A stretch of DNA of 64,000 nt from SIG78 sp036677805 (GTDB lineage: Bacteria > Verrucomicrobiota > Lentisphaeria > Victivallales > Victivallaceae). The stretch is taken from the NCBI GenBank assembly GCA_036677805.1, contig JAVBVS010000005.1:1-64000 (forward strand), written 5' to 3'. The position numbers and the translations under genes are program-made. The notes under the pieces were generated by a model. That model was given only the letters and a program-made list of their open reading frames with translations, searched no databases and was not told the DNA's origin. Position 1 is the first letter of the stretch, and every line of letters begins with the position of its first letter. This document shows positions 24,927 to 34,900 of the stretch, piece after piece.

Positions 24927-26062
24927 GCGGCGACAATCCGGCGGTTCCGAAATTCGGCCTCCTTTACGGTATCCTGCTGCCGGTTCTGGTGGTGCCGGTG
25001 GTGGTCATCATGTGGCTGCTGGTGCGCGGCAACGAGGCCGAGCAATATTACCAGCGCGCGCTGGCCGAAGCCAATGCCGGCAACTACCCGGCGGCGATGA
25101 CCGATTTCAAGGAGGCCGGCAAGCGCGGCCATTCCGACGCCTACTGCAATCTCGGGCTGATGCATCTTTACGGCATTGGCGGCGAACCCGCGATCCAGAC
25201 CGCGCGCGACTATCTCGAACTGGCGGCGCTGGGCGGCAGCATGCGGGCCGAATACGAATTGGGTTCGCTGGCCGAAAACGACCCGGCCGGCGCCGATTAC
25301 GACCAGGCCGCGCTGCACTACAACCGGGCGGCGCTGGCCGGGCACGTTCCGGCGATGATCGCCATCGGCCGGTTCTACGAAAGCGGCCGCGGCGTTCACC
25401 CCAGTCCGATTCTGGCGGCGGAATTTTACCGCAAAGCGGCCGCCGCCGGCAGCGCCGAGGCCCAATACGCGCTGGGCGAACTCTACGTTTCGGAGGCGCT
25501 GGGCACTCCGGACCTGGAGCGCGCCTTCGAATATTTTTCGCTGGCGGCCGCGCAGGGTTTTCCCGGCGGTTACGGCGGGTTGGGCTACATTTACGAACAC
25601 GGCTGGGGCGACAACCGGCCGGACCTGGCTCAGGCCCGGAAATTCTATCGTCGCGCCGCCGAACTGGGCGATCCCGCGGCCATGGTCAATCTCGGCGATC
25701 TGCTGGCGCGCGACGGCAACGATGCCGAAGCATTGCAGCTGTACCAGAACGCGGCCAACAGCGACTACGCCCCGGCATGGCACCGATTGGGCCTGCGCCA
25801 TTTTTCGGGCAGCGGCGAAGAAGCGCCGGACTATGCGGCCGCGCGGCTGTGCTTCCTGCGGGCGGCCCGCCGCGGCAATGCCGCCAGCTGGATCAACCTC
25901 GGCATCATGTACGAACTCGGCCGTGGCGGCGCGCCGGACGACTACCACGCCGAAGAGTGCTATCTCCAGGCCAAACAGATGGGTCATCCCGAAGCGGACA
26001 AGCGGTTGGAAGCATTGCGGACGGCCCGGGCGCAACACTCTGCAACCTCGCAGCAGCCGTAA
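24923..26062 (+). CDS. Membrane-anchored Sel1-repeat protein
   Basis: This 379-residue protein has one N-terminal membrane helix (about 13-33). At least eight Sel1-like repeats follow from about residue 40 to 365, recognisable by A..LG.MY..G.G...D...A..YY.KAA..G. Examples are AYCNLGLMHLYGIGG, AMIAIGRFYESGRGV and SWINLGIMYELGRGG. Sel1 proteins are protein-binding scaffolds. It is the third gene of the tsaD operon, coupled by an ATGA overlap, but no partner can be named. Confidence 0.85.
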   Translation: MSGDNPAVPKFGLLYGILLPVLVVPVVVIMWLLVRGNEAEQYYQRALAEANAGNYPAAMTDFKEAGKRGHSDAYCNLGLMHLYGIGGEPAIQTARDYLELAALGGSMRAEYELGSLAENDPAGADYDQAALHYNRAALAGHVPAMIAIGRFYESGRGVHPSPILAAEFYRKAAAAGSAEAQYALGELYVSEALGTPDLERAFEYFSLAAAQGFPGGYGGLGYIYEHGWGDNRPDLAQARKFYRRAAELGDPAAMVNLGDLLARDGNDAEALQLYQNAANSDYAPAWHRLGLRHFSGSGEEAPDYAAARLCFLRAARRGNAASWINLGIMYELGRGGAPDDYHAEECYLQAKQMGHPEADKRLEALRTARAQHSATSQQP

Positions 26063-26163
26063 TCGGCGCCACAGACGGCGATCGTCGCTTTTTGCCTTTT
26101 CCGGCGACATTTTCTGCCCGCCCGGTCTGTTTTTAATCTGACTTCCCCTTGCCCGGTCTATTT

Positions 26164-26209
26164 TTTTGCGATAAATTTTATGGCTTCGCCTTGATTTGCC
26201 ATCGCAAAA
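26164..26209. promoter_or_regulatory. Candidate operator of the module B regulator
   Basis: TTTTGCGAT (26164-26172) and ATCGCAAAA (26201-26209) form a perfect 9-bp inverted repeat whose arms lie 37 bp apart. The right arm falls inside the promoter spacer. This fits autoregulation by a dimeric regulator (inference). Confidence 0.4.
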
Positions 26210-26220
26210 TATCATATAAT
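26191..26220 (+). promoter_or_regulatory. Promoter of module B regulator
   Basis: TTGATT (26191-26196), 18-bp spacer, TATAAT (26215-26220). The leader is only about 12 nt and holds GGAGGG. Confidence 0.6.
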
Positions 26221-26238
26221 ATACCGGAGGGATAAGCC

Positions 26239-27297
26239 ATGACCACCGACCGCACCCGTCGTTTCCGCAGATTGGAACTGGCCGCGCAACTGAGCCGGGA
26301 GTTTTCGGCCCTGAGTCCGGGCAGCCGAATTCCCGGAGGACATGTGCTGGCCGAACGGCTCGGCGCGCCCTACATGACCGTGGTTCATGCGCTCGACGAA
26401 CTGACTCTGCGCGGCGAAATCGTCCGCATCCCGAACAAAGGCAGCTATACCGCGGAACACCGGGTCAGAGAGCTGTTCTTTCTCACCCCCTGTCCGGCGG
26501 CGGTCTATTCCTATGACACGGAAGTGCTCGACGGCGTAGTCCGCGAAGCCCGGCGCATGGGCATCCGGATCCGGACCGTTCCGGTTACCCAGACCAATCG
26601 CCTCGCCGACATCGACTGGAACAGTCTCGGACAACTGCCGGACGGCGCGGGCGTAATCCTGAATTCGCTGCCCGATTACTGTCAGGTGCTCGGGTATCTG
26701 CGGGAACGCCATTGCCGCATCGCCCTGCTCGACAGCCGCAGCGAAGGCACCAGCCGCCGCTTCGCAGCGGAGCTGGAAAGTTTTCACCGGGTGGTCACCC
26801 CGCGCGGAGAAGCGGTCGTACAGGCGCTGGAGCTGTTCAAGGCCGCGGGGAAAAACCGGGTGCTGCTGCTGCATCAGGGCGCTCACGAGGACAATCCGGT
26901 GCGCGCGGCCTTCCGGCGGGGACTGGCCGACCTGGGCATGCCTTTTTCTTCCAAGCTTGAACTGATGATCGGCAACGGCTACTATTCAGCGCTGGGCCAT
27001 CTGCAGACGTTTCTGTGGCAGGAATATGAGTTCAACGCGGTGTTGTGCGCCACCAGCGCCTCGGCGCTGGCCTGCTGCGATTTGTTCAAACGGTGCAAAA
27101 TCCGTGTCCCGGAAGATGTGGCGGTCATCGCGCTGAACGACGCGCCGGTGCTGGAAACCAATGATGTCGCCGTCACCGCCGTTTTCTGGGATCCGGAGGC
27201 GGCCGGACAGGAGTTGGTCAAACTGCTGGTCGCCCGCAATCCGCAGCCGGAAACGGTCCGGCTGCCGGTTTGCGTCGCCCGGCGGAAGTCGGTTTGA
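26239..27297 (+). CDS. GntR-type regulator with LacI-like sensor domain, module B
   Basis: This 352-residue protein has a GntR-like winged helix (about 10-75; LSREFSALSPGSRIPGGHVLAERLG in degenerate form, then MTVVHALDELTLRGEI). The LacI-type sensor contains VLCATSASALACCDLFKRC and IRVPEDVAVIALNDAP, the typical LacI phrase. It likely senses a sugar and controls the pseudopilin and hydrolase genes just downstream (inference). GGAGGG lies 8 nt before the ATG. Confidence 0.85.
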   Translation: MTTDRTRRFRRLELAAQLSREFSALSPGSRIPGGHVLAERLGAPYMTVVHALDELTLRGEIVRIPNKGSYTAEHRVRELFFLTPCPAAVYSYDTEVLDGVVREARRMGIRIRTVPVTQTNRLADIDWNSLGQLPDGAGVILNSLPDYCQVLGYLRERHCRIALLDSRSEGTSRRFAAELESFHRVVTPRGEAVVQALELFKAAGKNRVLLLHQGAHEDNPVRAAFRRGLADLGMPFSSKLELMIGNGYYSALGHLQTFLWQEYEFNAVLCATSASALACCDLFKRCKIRVPEDVAVIALNDAPVLETNDVAVTAVFWDPEAAGQELVKLLVARNPQPETVRLPVCVARRKSV

Positions 27298-27354
27298 ATT
27301 CGAGCCGGTCAGGGGGAACCCCGGATCACATTTCCAACATAAGGAGGAAAATAC

Positions 27355-28113
27355 ATGCGCAGAAGATTTACACTCATTGAACTCCTCGTCGTCATCGCCA
27401 TCATCGCCATCCTTGCGGCCATGCTGCTGCCGGCGCTGTCGGCGGCGCGGGCGCGGGCCAAATGCGCCAGCTGCCTGGCCAACCTCAAGCAGTTGACTTT
27501 CGGCAATCTCACCTATTCCACCGACAACGGCGGCTGGATCATGAGCACCACGCTGACCGGCGCGTCCGGCGGCAACTGGCTGCTGCGGCTGCGGACCCAG
27601 ATTTACGGCGACACCGCGGTCACCGCGAACTATACCGCGCCGGGGACGGAAAAGACTTATGCGGTCTTCGCCTGTCCGGCCGAAGGCACCGGATTCGGCG
27701 ATTACAACAATGATTTGTTCTATTATTCGCATTACGGCCACAATTCGCTGGGCTTCGGCTATGACAGCAGCAAACGCGGCACGGCTTACGACAAAAGTCC
27801 CTATTATCCGCGCAACGAAAGCGCGCTGCTTGACTCATCCAAAGCCGTGGTCTTCATGGATCAGGGCAAACTGGCCACGCCGAATATCGACTGGGTGGTG
27901 ACCACTTATATCGCCTACCGCCACGACGGCGGCGGTTCCAGTACGCTCACCTCCACCAAATGGATCGAATACAACGGCAACCTGACCAATGCCGGATTCT
28001 ACGACGGTCATGCCGCCACCGTGAACAAAAAAGAGGTCGGCACCGACCGTTTCAAGTGGCTGCGCAACGGCATCACCTATCTTGACGGCGAGAAAGTGAT
28101 CGTCGAGCTGTAA
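27355..28113 (+). CDS. Type IV pilin-like (pseudopilin) protein, module B
   Basis: This 252-residue protein opens MRRR/FTLIELLVVIAIIAIL and carries the same AAMLLPALSAARARAKC and NLKQLTFGNL segments as the module A pseudopilin. The globular domain ends with the H...NAGFYDGHAATV arrangement of the H-x9-DG family. Unlike the canonical site, the residue before Phe is Arg rather than Gly and the leader has only four residues, so processing by a standard prepilin peptidase is open. AAGGAGG precedes the ATG. It lies 57 bp after the regulator and 69 bp before the hydrolase. Confidence 0.88.
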   Translation: MRRRFTLIELLVVIAIIAILAAMLLPALSAARARAKCASCLANLKQLTFGNLTYSTDNGGWIMSTTLTGASGGNWLLRLRTQIYGDTAVTANYTAPGTEKTYAVFACPAEGTGFGDYNNDLFYYSHYGHNSLGFGYDSSKRGTAYDKSPYYPRNESALLDSSKAVVFMDQGKLATPNIDWVVTTYIAYRHDGGGSSTLTSTKWIEYNGNLTNAGFYDGHAATVNKKEVGTDRFKWLRNGITYLDGEKVIVEL

Positions 28114-28182
28114 TTGGGGGCCGGTGCGGGAACCCGGTGTTTTTTTCACGGATTGTTCAGAAATTACGCAGGAGAACATGGA

Positions 28183-31023
28183 ATGTACGGAAAATCATGG
28201 TTTTTGATGCTGGCGCTGGCCGGAACGGCGTTGGCCGCCGAAGCCGACCGGAGCTTTCAGGCGGTTCGCGCCGACGGACCGATCGGGCTTGACGGCAAGC
28301 TCGACGAACCGGTTTGGCGGAAGGCGCTCGCTTTCGACCAATTTTATATCCAGGGAACCGGCGAACCCGGATTCCCGACCGAGGCGAAGCTGCTGTATGA
28401 CGACGATGCGCTTTACATCGGCTTTCGCTGTCCGACGCCGCCCGGCGGCGCCGTGACCGCCCGCGAAACCAAGCGCGACGGCAAAGTCTACAGCGACGAC
28501 TGCGTCGAGATCATGATCGATCCCAATAAAACCGGCGACCGCTATTTCCATATTCTGGTCAATCCGAACGGCGCGATCATGGACCGTTTCTGCGATCAGG
28601 GCGGACACGTCGGCGATGCCAAGTGGAACGGCGACATCAAGGCCAGGGCGGTTCAGGGCGACGGCTTCTGGTCGGTCGAGGTGCGGGTGCCGTTCTCCAC
28701 TCTGGACATCATTCCCGGCGCCGGACGCGACTGGGGCTTCAATTTCTGCCGCGATCAGCGCAAGCCCAATCAGGAGGCCAGCGCCGCCGGCGGTGAATTC
28801 AACGTCGCGGGCCGGTTCCTGACGGTCCAAGGCATCGATATTCCGCTGGAGCGGTACGGCTGGGAAACCTCCCCGCCGACGGTTGAAACCCGGCGTGACG
28901 GCGCTAAGATCAAGGCCGACCTGAGCACCCGGATCAGCAATCTTGCCGCGCAGCCGCAGTCGGTCCGGATCGACCACGCCCTGATCGGTCCGGGCGGCGC
29001 CGCCGTAGCGGAAGAACCCAAAAGCTTCAAGCCCGGCGAAACCATGACCGTCACCGCCCGCGACCTCGCCCTGGACGCGCCGGGCAGCTATCGCTGCATC
29101 ATCAGCATCAGCGACCCGGTTTCGCGCCGGGTGCTGAAGCGTCGGACTTATCCGGTCGAAGTGCGTTTCGCGCCGCTCGAAATCACGCTGGAAAAACCGG
29201 CCTACCGCGATGCGATTTTCGCCTCGCAGAAGCTGCCGGAGGTGGTTTATACGATCAAAAGCAACCTCGGCGGCGATGCGGTCAAGTCGATTGCCACCGG
29301 CATCCGCACTCCGGACGGCAAAGTTCTGGCGGAGGCCGGGATCACCGGGCCCGCGACGGTGAAGTTCCCGGCGGCGCCGCTGCCGGAAACCAAAATGGAG
29401 ATTTTCGCCGTGGCCAGAGACGCCGCCGGCAAGGACCTCGGGGAGGCGGTCCATCCGCTGCGCAAGCTGCCGTACCGCCAAGGCGAGGTCTGGCTGGACG
29501 AAAACCGCTTCTGGCGGGTTGACGGCGAGCGTTATTTCCTGCTTGGCGAATGGAACGACGTGCACGTTCCGGGATTGATGGTCACCGTGGGCGAAGCCCC
29601 GGCGGAAAAAGGCGGCAAATTCATCACCGGCAATCTGATGTGGTCGAGCTTCCCGGGCCGCGCCAGCTACAAACTGCCCAGCGTGACGCCGGACGACGAA
29701 AAAATCATCCGCGAGACCGTGCGCAAGTACGCCGCCAATCCCGATCTCTTCGGCTATTACCTCAGCGACGAACCCGAAATCTCCGGGATTTCGGCCTCGG
29801 GGCTGATTCATGCCGCCGCCATCATCCGGGATGAAGACCCTTATCATCCGATCGTTATTTCCAACGACACCGTGATCGGCGCCAAGGATTACGCCGATGC
29901 GGCCGAGATCAACGGTCTGCATCCCTATCCCAATCCGGCCAAAAACGAACCCAAAAGCAATTTCTCCAAAGTGGCGACCTTCATGGATCAGGCGGTCGAT
30001 TTCAACCGGGACCGCCGCCATCCCCAGACGGTGGCCTATCTCCAGCAGGGCTTCAACTACGGCGACCATGGCGCGGCCAACAGCCGGATTCCAAGCTACG
30101 ACGAAATCCGGACCCAGTATCTGATGACCCTGATCATGGGCGGGCGGGGCATCCTGACCTACAACCGCACCACTCCGCATTATCCCGAACTTTACCTCGG
30201 CATGCCGGAGATGGTCCGTGAAGTCCGTTATCTGGCGCCGGCGCTGCTCGAGGACGATGTGACCGACCCCGCGAACCGGGTCGACAACGGCAATGTGCGA
30301 ATGCTGGTCAAAAAGCACAACGGCGAATGGTGGATTTTCGCGGTCTCGACCACGCCGGGCCGGGAACAGGCCCGTTTCACTCTGCCCGCCCTCGGCGACC
30401 GCGAACTACGCGCGGTCAGCGAAGACCGCGTACTGAAGGCGGTCAAGGGGGAATTCGCCGATCGTTTCGACAACTATCAGGTGCACATCTACACCACCGA
30501 CCCCGCCCCTTCCGGGCTTAAAAGCGTTGCCGCCATTGAAGCCGAAATCGCCGCGGCCAATGCCGCGCGCGCCAAACCGGGCAACCTGGCGTTTCAAATG
30601 TTCGAGCACGACAAGCTGAAAATCTCCGCGTCGAGCAACAAGGCGATGGCGCGCCGCGCCGACAGCAATCTCTGGCATGTCACCGACGGCGTGATCGTCG
30701 ACTACGAAAACCGTTCCAAACCGCTGGTGGTCTGGAGCGACGACACTCCCGGACAGGGGCCGGACTGGATCGAGCTCGATTTCGGTAAACCGGTCGCCAT
30801 GGGCAAGGCGGTGATCTATCCGGTCGACAACACATTGCGCGATTATGAAATCCAGCTCTGGAAGGACGGCCGCTTCGAAACCGTCGCCACCGTCAAAAAT
30901 GCCTCCGGGAAAAAACAGGAAATCAGCTTCAACCCGCTGGAAAGCGAGAAGTTGCGCGTCTATATTACCAATACCAACGGCCCTCACGCCGTGATCGATG
31001 AAATCGAAGTCTACGCTCCGTAA
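28183..31023 (+). CDS. Secreted CBM9-like / TIM-barrel / F5-8C hydrolase-like protein
   Basis: This 946-residue protein has a signal peptide (about 1-18). An N-terminal CBM9-like domain (about 20-215; GPIGLDGKLDEPVWRKA, AKLLYDDDALYIGFRC) is followed by two beta domains and a probable TIM barrel (about 440-760; LFGYYLSDEPEISG with a candidate acidic pair, DAAEINGLHPYPNP). A C-terminal discoidin-like domain (about 800-945; WIELDFGKPVAMGKAVIYP) ends it. This build is common in glycan-degrading proteins of this phylum. The hydrolase family is not certain. AGGAG lies 8 nt before the chosen ATG; the upstream frame extension lacks a signal peptide. Confidence 0.75.
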   Translation: MYGKSWFLMLALAGTALAAEADRSFQAVRADGPIGLDGKLDEPVWRKALAFDQFYIQGTGEPGFPTEAKLLYDDDALYIGFRCPTPPGGAVTARETKRDGKVYSDDCVEIMIDPNKTGDRYFHILVNPNGAIMDRFCDQGGHVGDAKWNGDIKARAVQGDGFWSVEVRVPFSTLDIIPGAGRDWGFNFCRDQRKPNQEASAAGGEFNVAGRFLTVQGIDIPLERYGWETSPPTVETRRDGAKIKADLSTRISNLAAQPQSVRIDHALIGPGGAAVAEEPKSFKPGETMTVTARDLALDAPGSYRCIISISDPVSRRVLKRRTYPVEVRFAPLEITLEKPAYRDAIFASQKLPEVVYTIKSNLGGDAVKSIATGIRTPDGKVLAEAGITGPATVKFPAAPLPETKMEIFAVARDAAGKDLGEAVHPLRKLPYRQGEVWLDENRFWRVDGERYFLLGEWNDVHVPGLMVTVGEAPAEKGGKFITGNLMWSSFPGRASYKLPSVTPDDEKIIRETVRKYAANPDLFGYYLSDEPEISGISASGLIHAAAIIRDEDPYHPIVISNDTVIGAKDYADAAEINGLHPYPNPAKNEPKSNFSKVATFMDQAVDFNRDRRHPQTVAYLQQGFNYGDHGAANSRIPSYDEIRTQYLMTLIMGGRGILTYNRTTPHYPELYLGMPEMVREVRYLAPALLEDDVTDPANRVDNGNVRMLVKKHNGEWWIFAVSTTPGREQARFTLPALGDRELRAVSEDRVLKAVKGEFADRFDNYQVHIYTTDPAPSGLKSVAAIEAEIAAANAARAKPGNLAFQMFEHDKLKISASSNKAMARRADSNLWHVTDGVIVDYENRSKPLVVWSDDTPGQGPDWIELDFGKPVAMGKAVIYPVDNTLRDYEIQLWKDGRFETVATVKNASGKKQEISFNPLESEKLRVYITNTNGPHAVIDEIEVYAP

Positions 31024-31043
31024 CCCAAGGGGAGGAATCCGTC

Positions 31044-31799
31044 ATGCTGAAACAATTCGCCATCTCTTTTGCCGCCGCCGCCGCCATCGCCGTACTGGCC
31101 GAGGCGCCGCAACCCGCGGCCTGCTGGAAACTCGACGAAGGCACCGGAACCGAAATCAGGGACTCCGGCCCGAACGGTCTCAATGGCCAGATCATGAATG
31201 AAGCCAATACCGAATGGGGCGAAGGCCGCAGCGGCGGCAAGGCGCTCTATTTCAAAGGCGATCCGGACAAAAACAAAAAAGGCGGCGCAGTGAAAATTCC
31301 GCTGTCGGCCGCCATCGACCCGGCCAAACCCTTTACGGTAAGCTGCTGGATCAAACCGGCGAATCTGGAACGGATGCCGCGGCCGTCGAATTACGAACTG
31401 GTGACCAACACCGTGAGCGACAACGGCCCCGGCTTCCGGCTGTGCTTCAGCTGGGGCGAAGCCGCCTTCATGTCCGGCAACGGCCAGCCCAAGAGCGGGT
31501 TTGCGCTGCGCGCCAAGAGCTCGAAGTTCCCGATCGAACGCGACGCCTGGACCCATCTCGCGGCCAGCTGCGACGGCAAAACCGCCAAACTTTATGTGAA
31601 CGGCGCGCTGGCGGCGGAAACCCCCGCAGAAACCGAAGCCAAGGTCTTGCCGGGACAGAAATATCTCGGTTTCGGCAGCTACAACCTCGGCTACGCCTAC
31701 AGCTTCGTCGGCGGCATGAGCGAGATCAAGTTCTTCCAGCAGGTGCTGACGCCGGCCGAAGTGCTGGCCGAAGCCAAGGGCATCGCGCTTGAGGAATAA
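31044..31799 (+). CDS. Secreted LamG/concanavalin-like lectin domain protein
   Basis: This 251-residue protein has a signal peptide (about 1-19) and one LamG-type jelly roll. Motifs are ACWKLDEGTGTEIRDSGPNG at the start, KPFTVSCWIKPANL, WTHLAASCDGKTAKLYVNG and MSEIKFFQQVLTPAEV, which give the W.F.....D.S...G pattern. Such domains bind carbohydrate. It follows the hydrolase by 20 bp and ends module B before a strong terminator. The N-terminal GGGGAGGAA motif precedes its ATG. Confidence 0.85.
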   Translation: MLKQFAISFAAAAAIAVLAEAPQPAACWKLDEGTGTEIRDSGPNGLNGQIMNEANTEWGEGRSGGKALYFKGDPDKNKKGGAVKIPLSAAIDPAKPFTVSCWIKPANLERMPRPSNYELVTNTVSDNGPGFRLCFSWGEAAFMSGNGQPKSGFALRAKSSKFPIERDAWTHLAASCDGKTAKLYVNGALAAETPAETEAKVLPGQKYLGFGSYNLGYAYSFVGGMSEIKFFQQVLTPAEVLAEAKGIALEE

Positions 31800-31857
31800 T
31801 GGCGTCCGGTAAATTCCGGACGCCCGGTCCGGAAGCATGAAGCCGAAGCAAAAACAG

Positions 31858-31887
31858 CGGCCCGGCGGGAGAATTCCCGCCGGGCCG
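31858..31887. terminator. Strong bidirectional terminator
   Basis: CGGCCCGGCGGGA and TCCCGCCGGGCCG form a perfect 13-bp stem with a GAAT loop between two convergent genes. The minus-strand side is followed by CTGTTTTTGC, a fair U-tract. Confidence 0.8.
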
Positions 31888-31913
31888 TTGCGTTGCCGCG
31901 GTCGAGCGCGGGG

Positions 31914-34900
31914 TTATTCGGCAATCAGATGGACGATGGTATAGACCTTCAGCAGCTCTTTGGGCAAGGTCACCCGGGTGACGCCGTTTTCATACTTGCC
32001 CGACAACGGCTTTTTGCCTTCGAAATCCGGACTGGCCGCATAGATTTCGGTGAATTTGCCGGGGAGCTCAAACACGATGTCCGCGGTCGGCGCCGGGTAG
32101 GGATTGCCCTTCAGCACACTCGGGACGATCTCGCCTTTCTTGAACTTCGACCCGGTCGCGTTCAGGAAATGGACCATGGTGTCCTTGCCGTCGCGATAAA
32201 CGCTGGTGAGCACCGCTTCGGGCACCGCCACCGGATTCCAGACGTTCGGAATGATTCCGGCGGTTTCCATCACCGTATAATAAAGCGCTTCCGCATCGGG
32301 CTGGGGATCGAACGACATCGGCTTGGTGCTGGTGACTTCCAGCGCCTGAGCCGGATTGCCGAAGAGGAAGGGGGTCAAATAGACCTGGCCCTTGCCGCAG
32401 GCGATCCGCAGCAGCGCCGGAACCGAAACCTTGGGCGAGAGCACGGCGGTCATCATCACTTCGCCCTGTGGCTTGCCGTCCTGCCAGAGGAATTCCGCGC
32501 CATAGACCGGAGTCGCAATTTTGATGATTTTGCCGTCTTTGCCGACAAATTCCCGGCACTTGACCGGGCGCTGGCCCAGACTCAGGCCGGGGAAGAAATC
32601 GGCGGGCGGGAAATGCTCGCGCAGCGTTCCGGCTTCATCGGCCATGCCGGTCCGGCCCGAGAGATAAAGCGTGCCGCCATCCTTCACGAACTGCTTCACG
32701 CCATTCCAGGCGGCGTCATCCAGCGCCATCGCATTGTTCAGGAAAAGCACCTTGAATTTTTTCAGCGCATCCGAACGCAGCCCGGATTCATTCAGGAACT
32801 CATGCTGGATATGGCGCGCGCTCAAAAGCTGCGAAGTGCCGAACACATCCGGCGGATAAGCCGCCATCCGCGGCCAATCCCGGCTGGCATTGGAAAACAC
32901 CAGCGCGATATCCGCCCGCGGCTCGGCCTTCAGCAAATTCATGTTGCCCTTTTCCCGGGTGAACCGCCGGTAGTTCGACTGTCCTTCGGGACACTGGACG
33001 CCGGTCATTTCCCAGGTGGTCTGGCCATTCATATTGTTGAGCGCCCAGCCGAAATAAAGTACATTCCAGTCGTAACCGTCGGAATAGACCAACCCGAAAA
33101 CCGGAATGTCGGCGCTGTTGCGATACTGATTCTTGGCCTTGCGGAAAGCCTGAACGCTGCGGTAGGAGGCGTAAATATTGCGCGACATGATTTCAGTGCC
33201 GATGAAGTCCCAGGTCCGCGCCAGCTGTTCCAGCGCGTTGCCCTGATTCAGCGAACCGTAGGTCGAGGTCATCCCGTAGTGGGTGGTGTAACCCATGACC
33301 ACGAATTCGGGATTGATCGCGCTGGCGCGCTTCTTGACTTCATACCAGAAATCGCCGACTTTCTTCTGGCGCCAGGCGAGCCAGGTCCGCCACAACGCCG
33401 ATTCCTTGTTGTTGAGGTCTTTGGAGAGTTCGTTGGCGGGCAGTTCCCAATCGGTATCCGCCTTGAAGGCCTTGCGGCAGGCGGCGCAGCCGCAGAATTC
33501 CAGTCCGTGAAAACAGGTTTCATCGATCATGATGCCGTCGATGCCGGTGGCGCGGATATAGCGGGCCAGATTGTCCATATAAGAGTCCAGCGCCGCCGGG
33601 TTGACCGGGCAGAAGCCGCGCGCGACCAGATTGCCGTCGATGGTCTGCTGGAGTTTATCCATGTTTTCGACCAGAACCCGGAAGCCGGAATCCATATTCC
33701 ACAGCAGCGAATAGTCCTGGTGATCGAGAATTTTCATACCCCTGGCATGACCGGCGTTCACGATGTCGGTGACCGTCTTTTCCACCCGGGGCAGATGCGC
33801 CGGATAGGTGTGGCGCGAGAGGAAGCCGTTCAGGAGCAGAATGTTGATCTGATCGTCGCCGAGTTCCTTCATCCGCCGGGCAAGCAGTTCCGGAGTGTCG
33901 AATTCAGCGAAGGTGCCGTTGTTGGAGGGCCCCAGACTGCCGATGGTCGCCTGCCCCCGCCAGTCGCGGTCCGGCGATTGGAATTCGGCGTGGCTGGTCG
34001 GCTCCGTCCAGGCTTTGCGCGGCAGCGCCGCCTCTTTGCCTTCTTCGGGCAGCGGATAGCTGGAAAGATTGATGCTGTAAGCCGGTTCCTCGGCATAGTG
34101 CGGACTCCGGCGCAGAACCGAAGGATAGGGTCCCTTGTCGCTTTTCCAGAAGCCGCGCCGGAAGGTATAATCCTCGGGGCTCGCCTGAAGCAGCTGGAAA
34201 TCGAGCGTCGACAGCTGCCACGAACCTTCCAATTTGAGTTCGGCGTCACCATCTTCGATCCAGGCCGGGAAATTGATCACGGTCACGCTCTGCGGTGCGA
34301 GCTTGAGGCCGGAAGCCACATTCCTGCCGTCGCAGTTCAAACTCCAGGGACCGACCTCCTCTTCCTTGCCGTTGCCCGCGGTCAACGTGATCAGATAAAG
34401 CCCCGAACGCAGATCGCTCACCCGGAAAATCGCCGGTTTGGCGCCCGCCACCGCACTGTAGCACGCCCCCTCGGGAGCAAAGTTCCGGACCGTCATGGCG
34501 GAGTTGTCGAGCCAGCCGGCCTTCTTCTCCGCACTGTAGGCGGTCGTTCCGGCGTCGGTATAGTTTTTGCCGAACTTCGTCGCGCCGAAAACATATTGCC
34601 GGTCGGGCTGAAGCGGTGAAAAATAGGAGTAGGCGCGGTGCGCATGCCGCCGGTCGTAATCGCCGGCCTCGGCGGCATGGATCACCAGCTTGCCGGTCAT
34701 GTCGCCGCCGAACAGTTTCGGCGCGTAAGCGATCGACAGCACCAGATGGTCGCCGTCGCGCTTGACCGCCCACATGCCGATGATCGCATTGGGGCCGTAA
34801 TCGCCATGGGCGTTGATGCCGCCGGGATCGCAATCGAACACCAGCGCCTTCTTGGCGTCGGTCAGCGCAAGCCAGCGGATTTTGCCCTTCAGCGCGGCCG

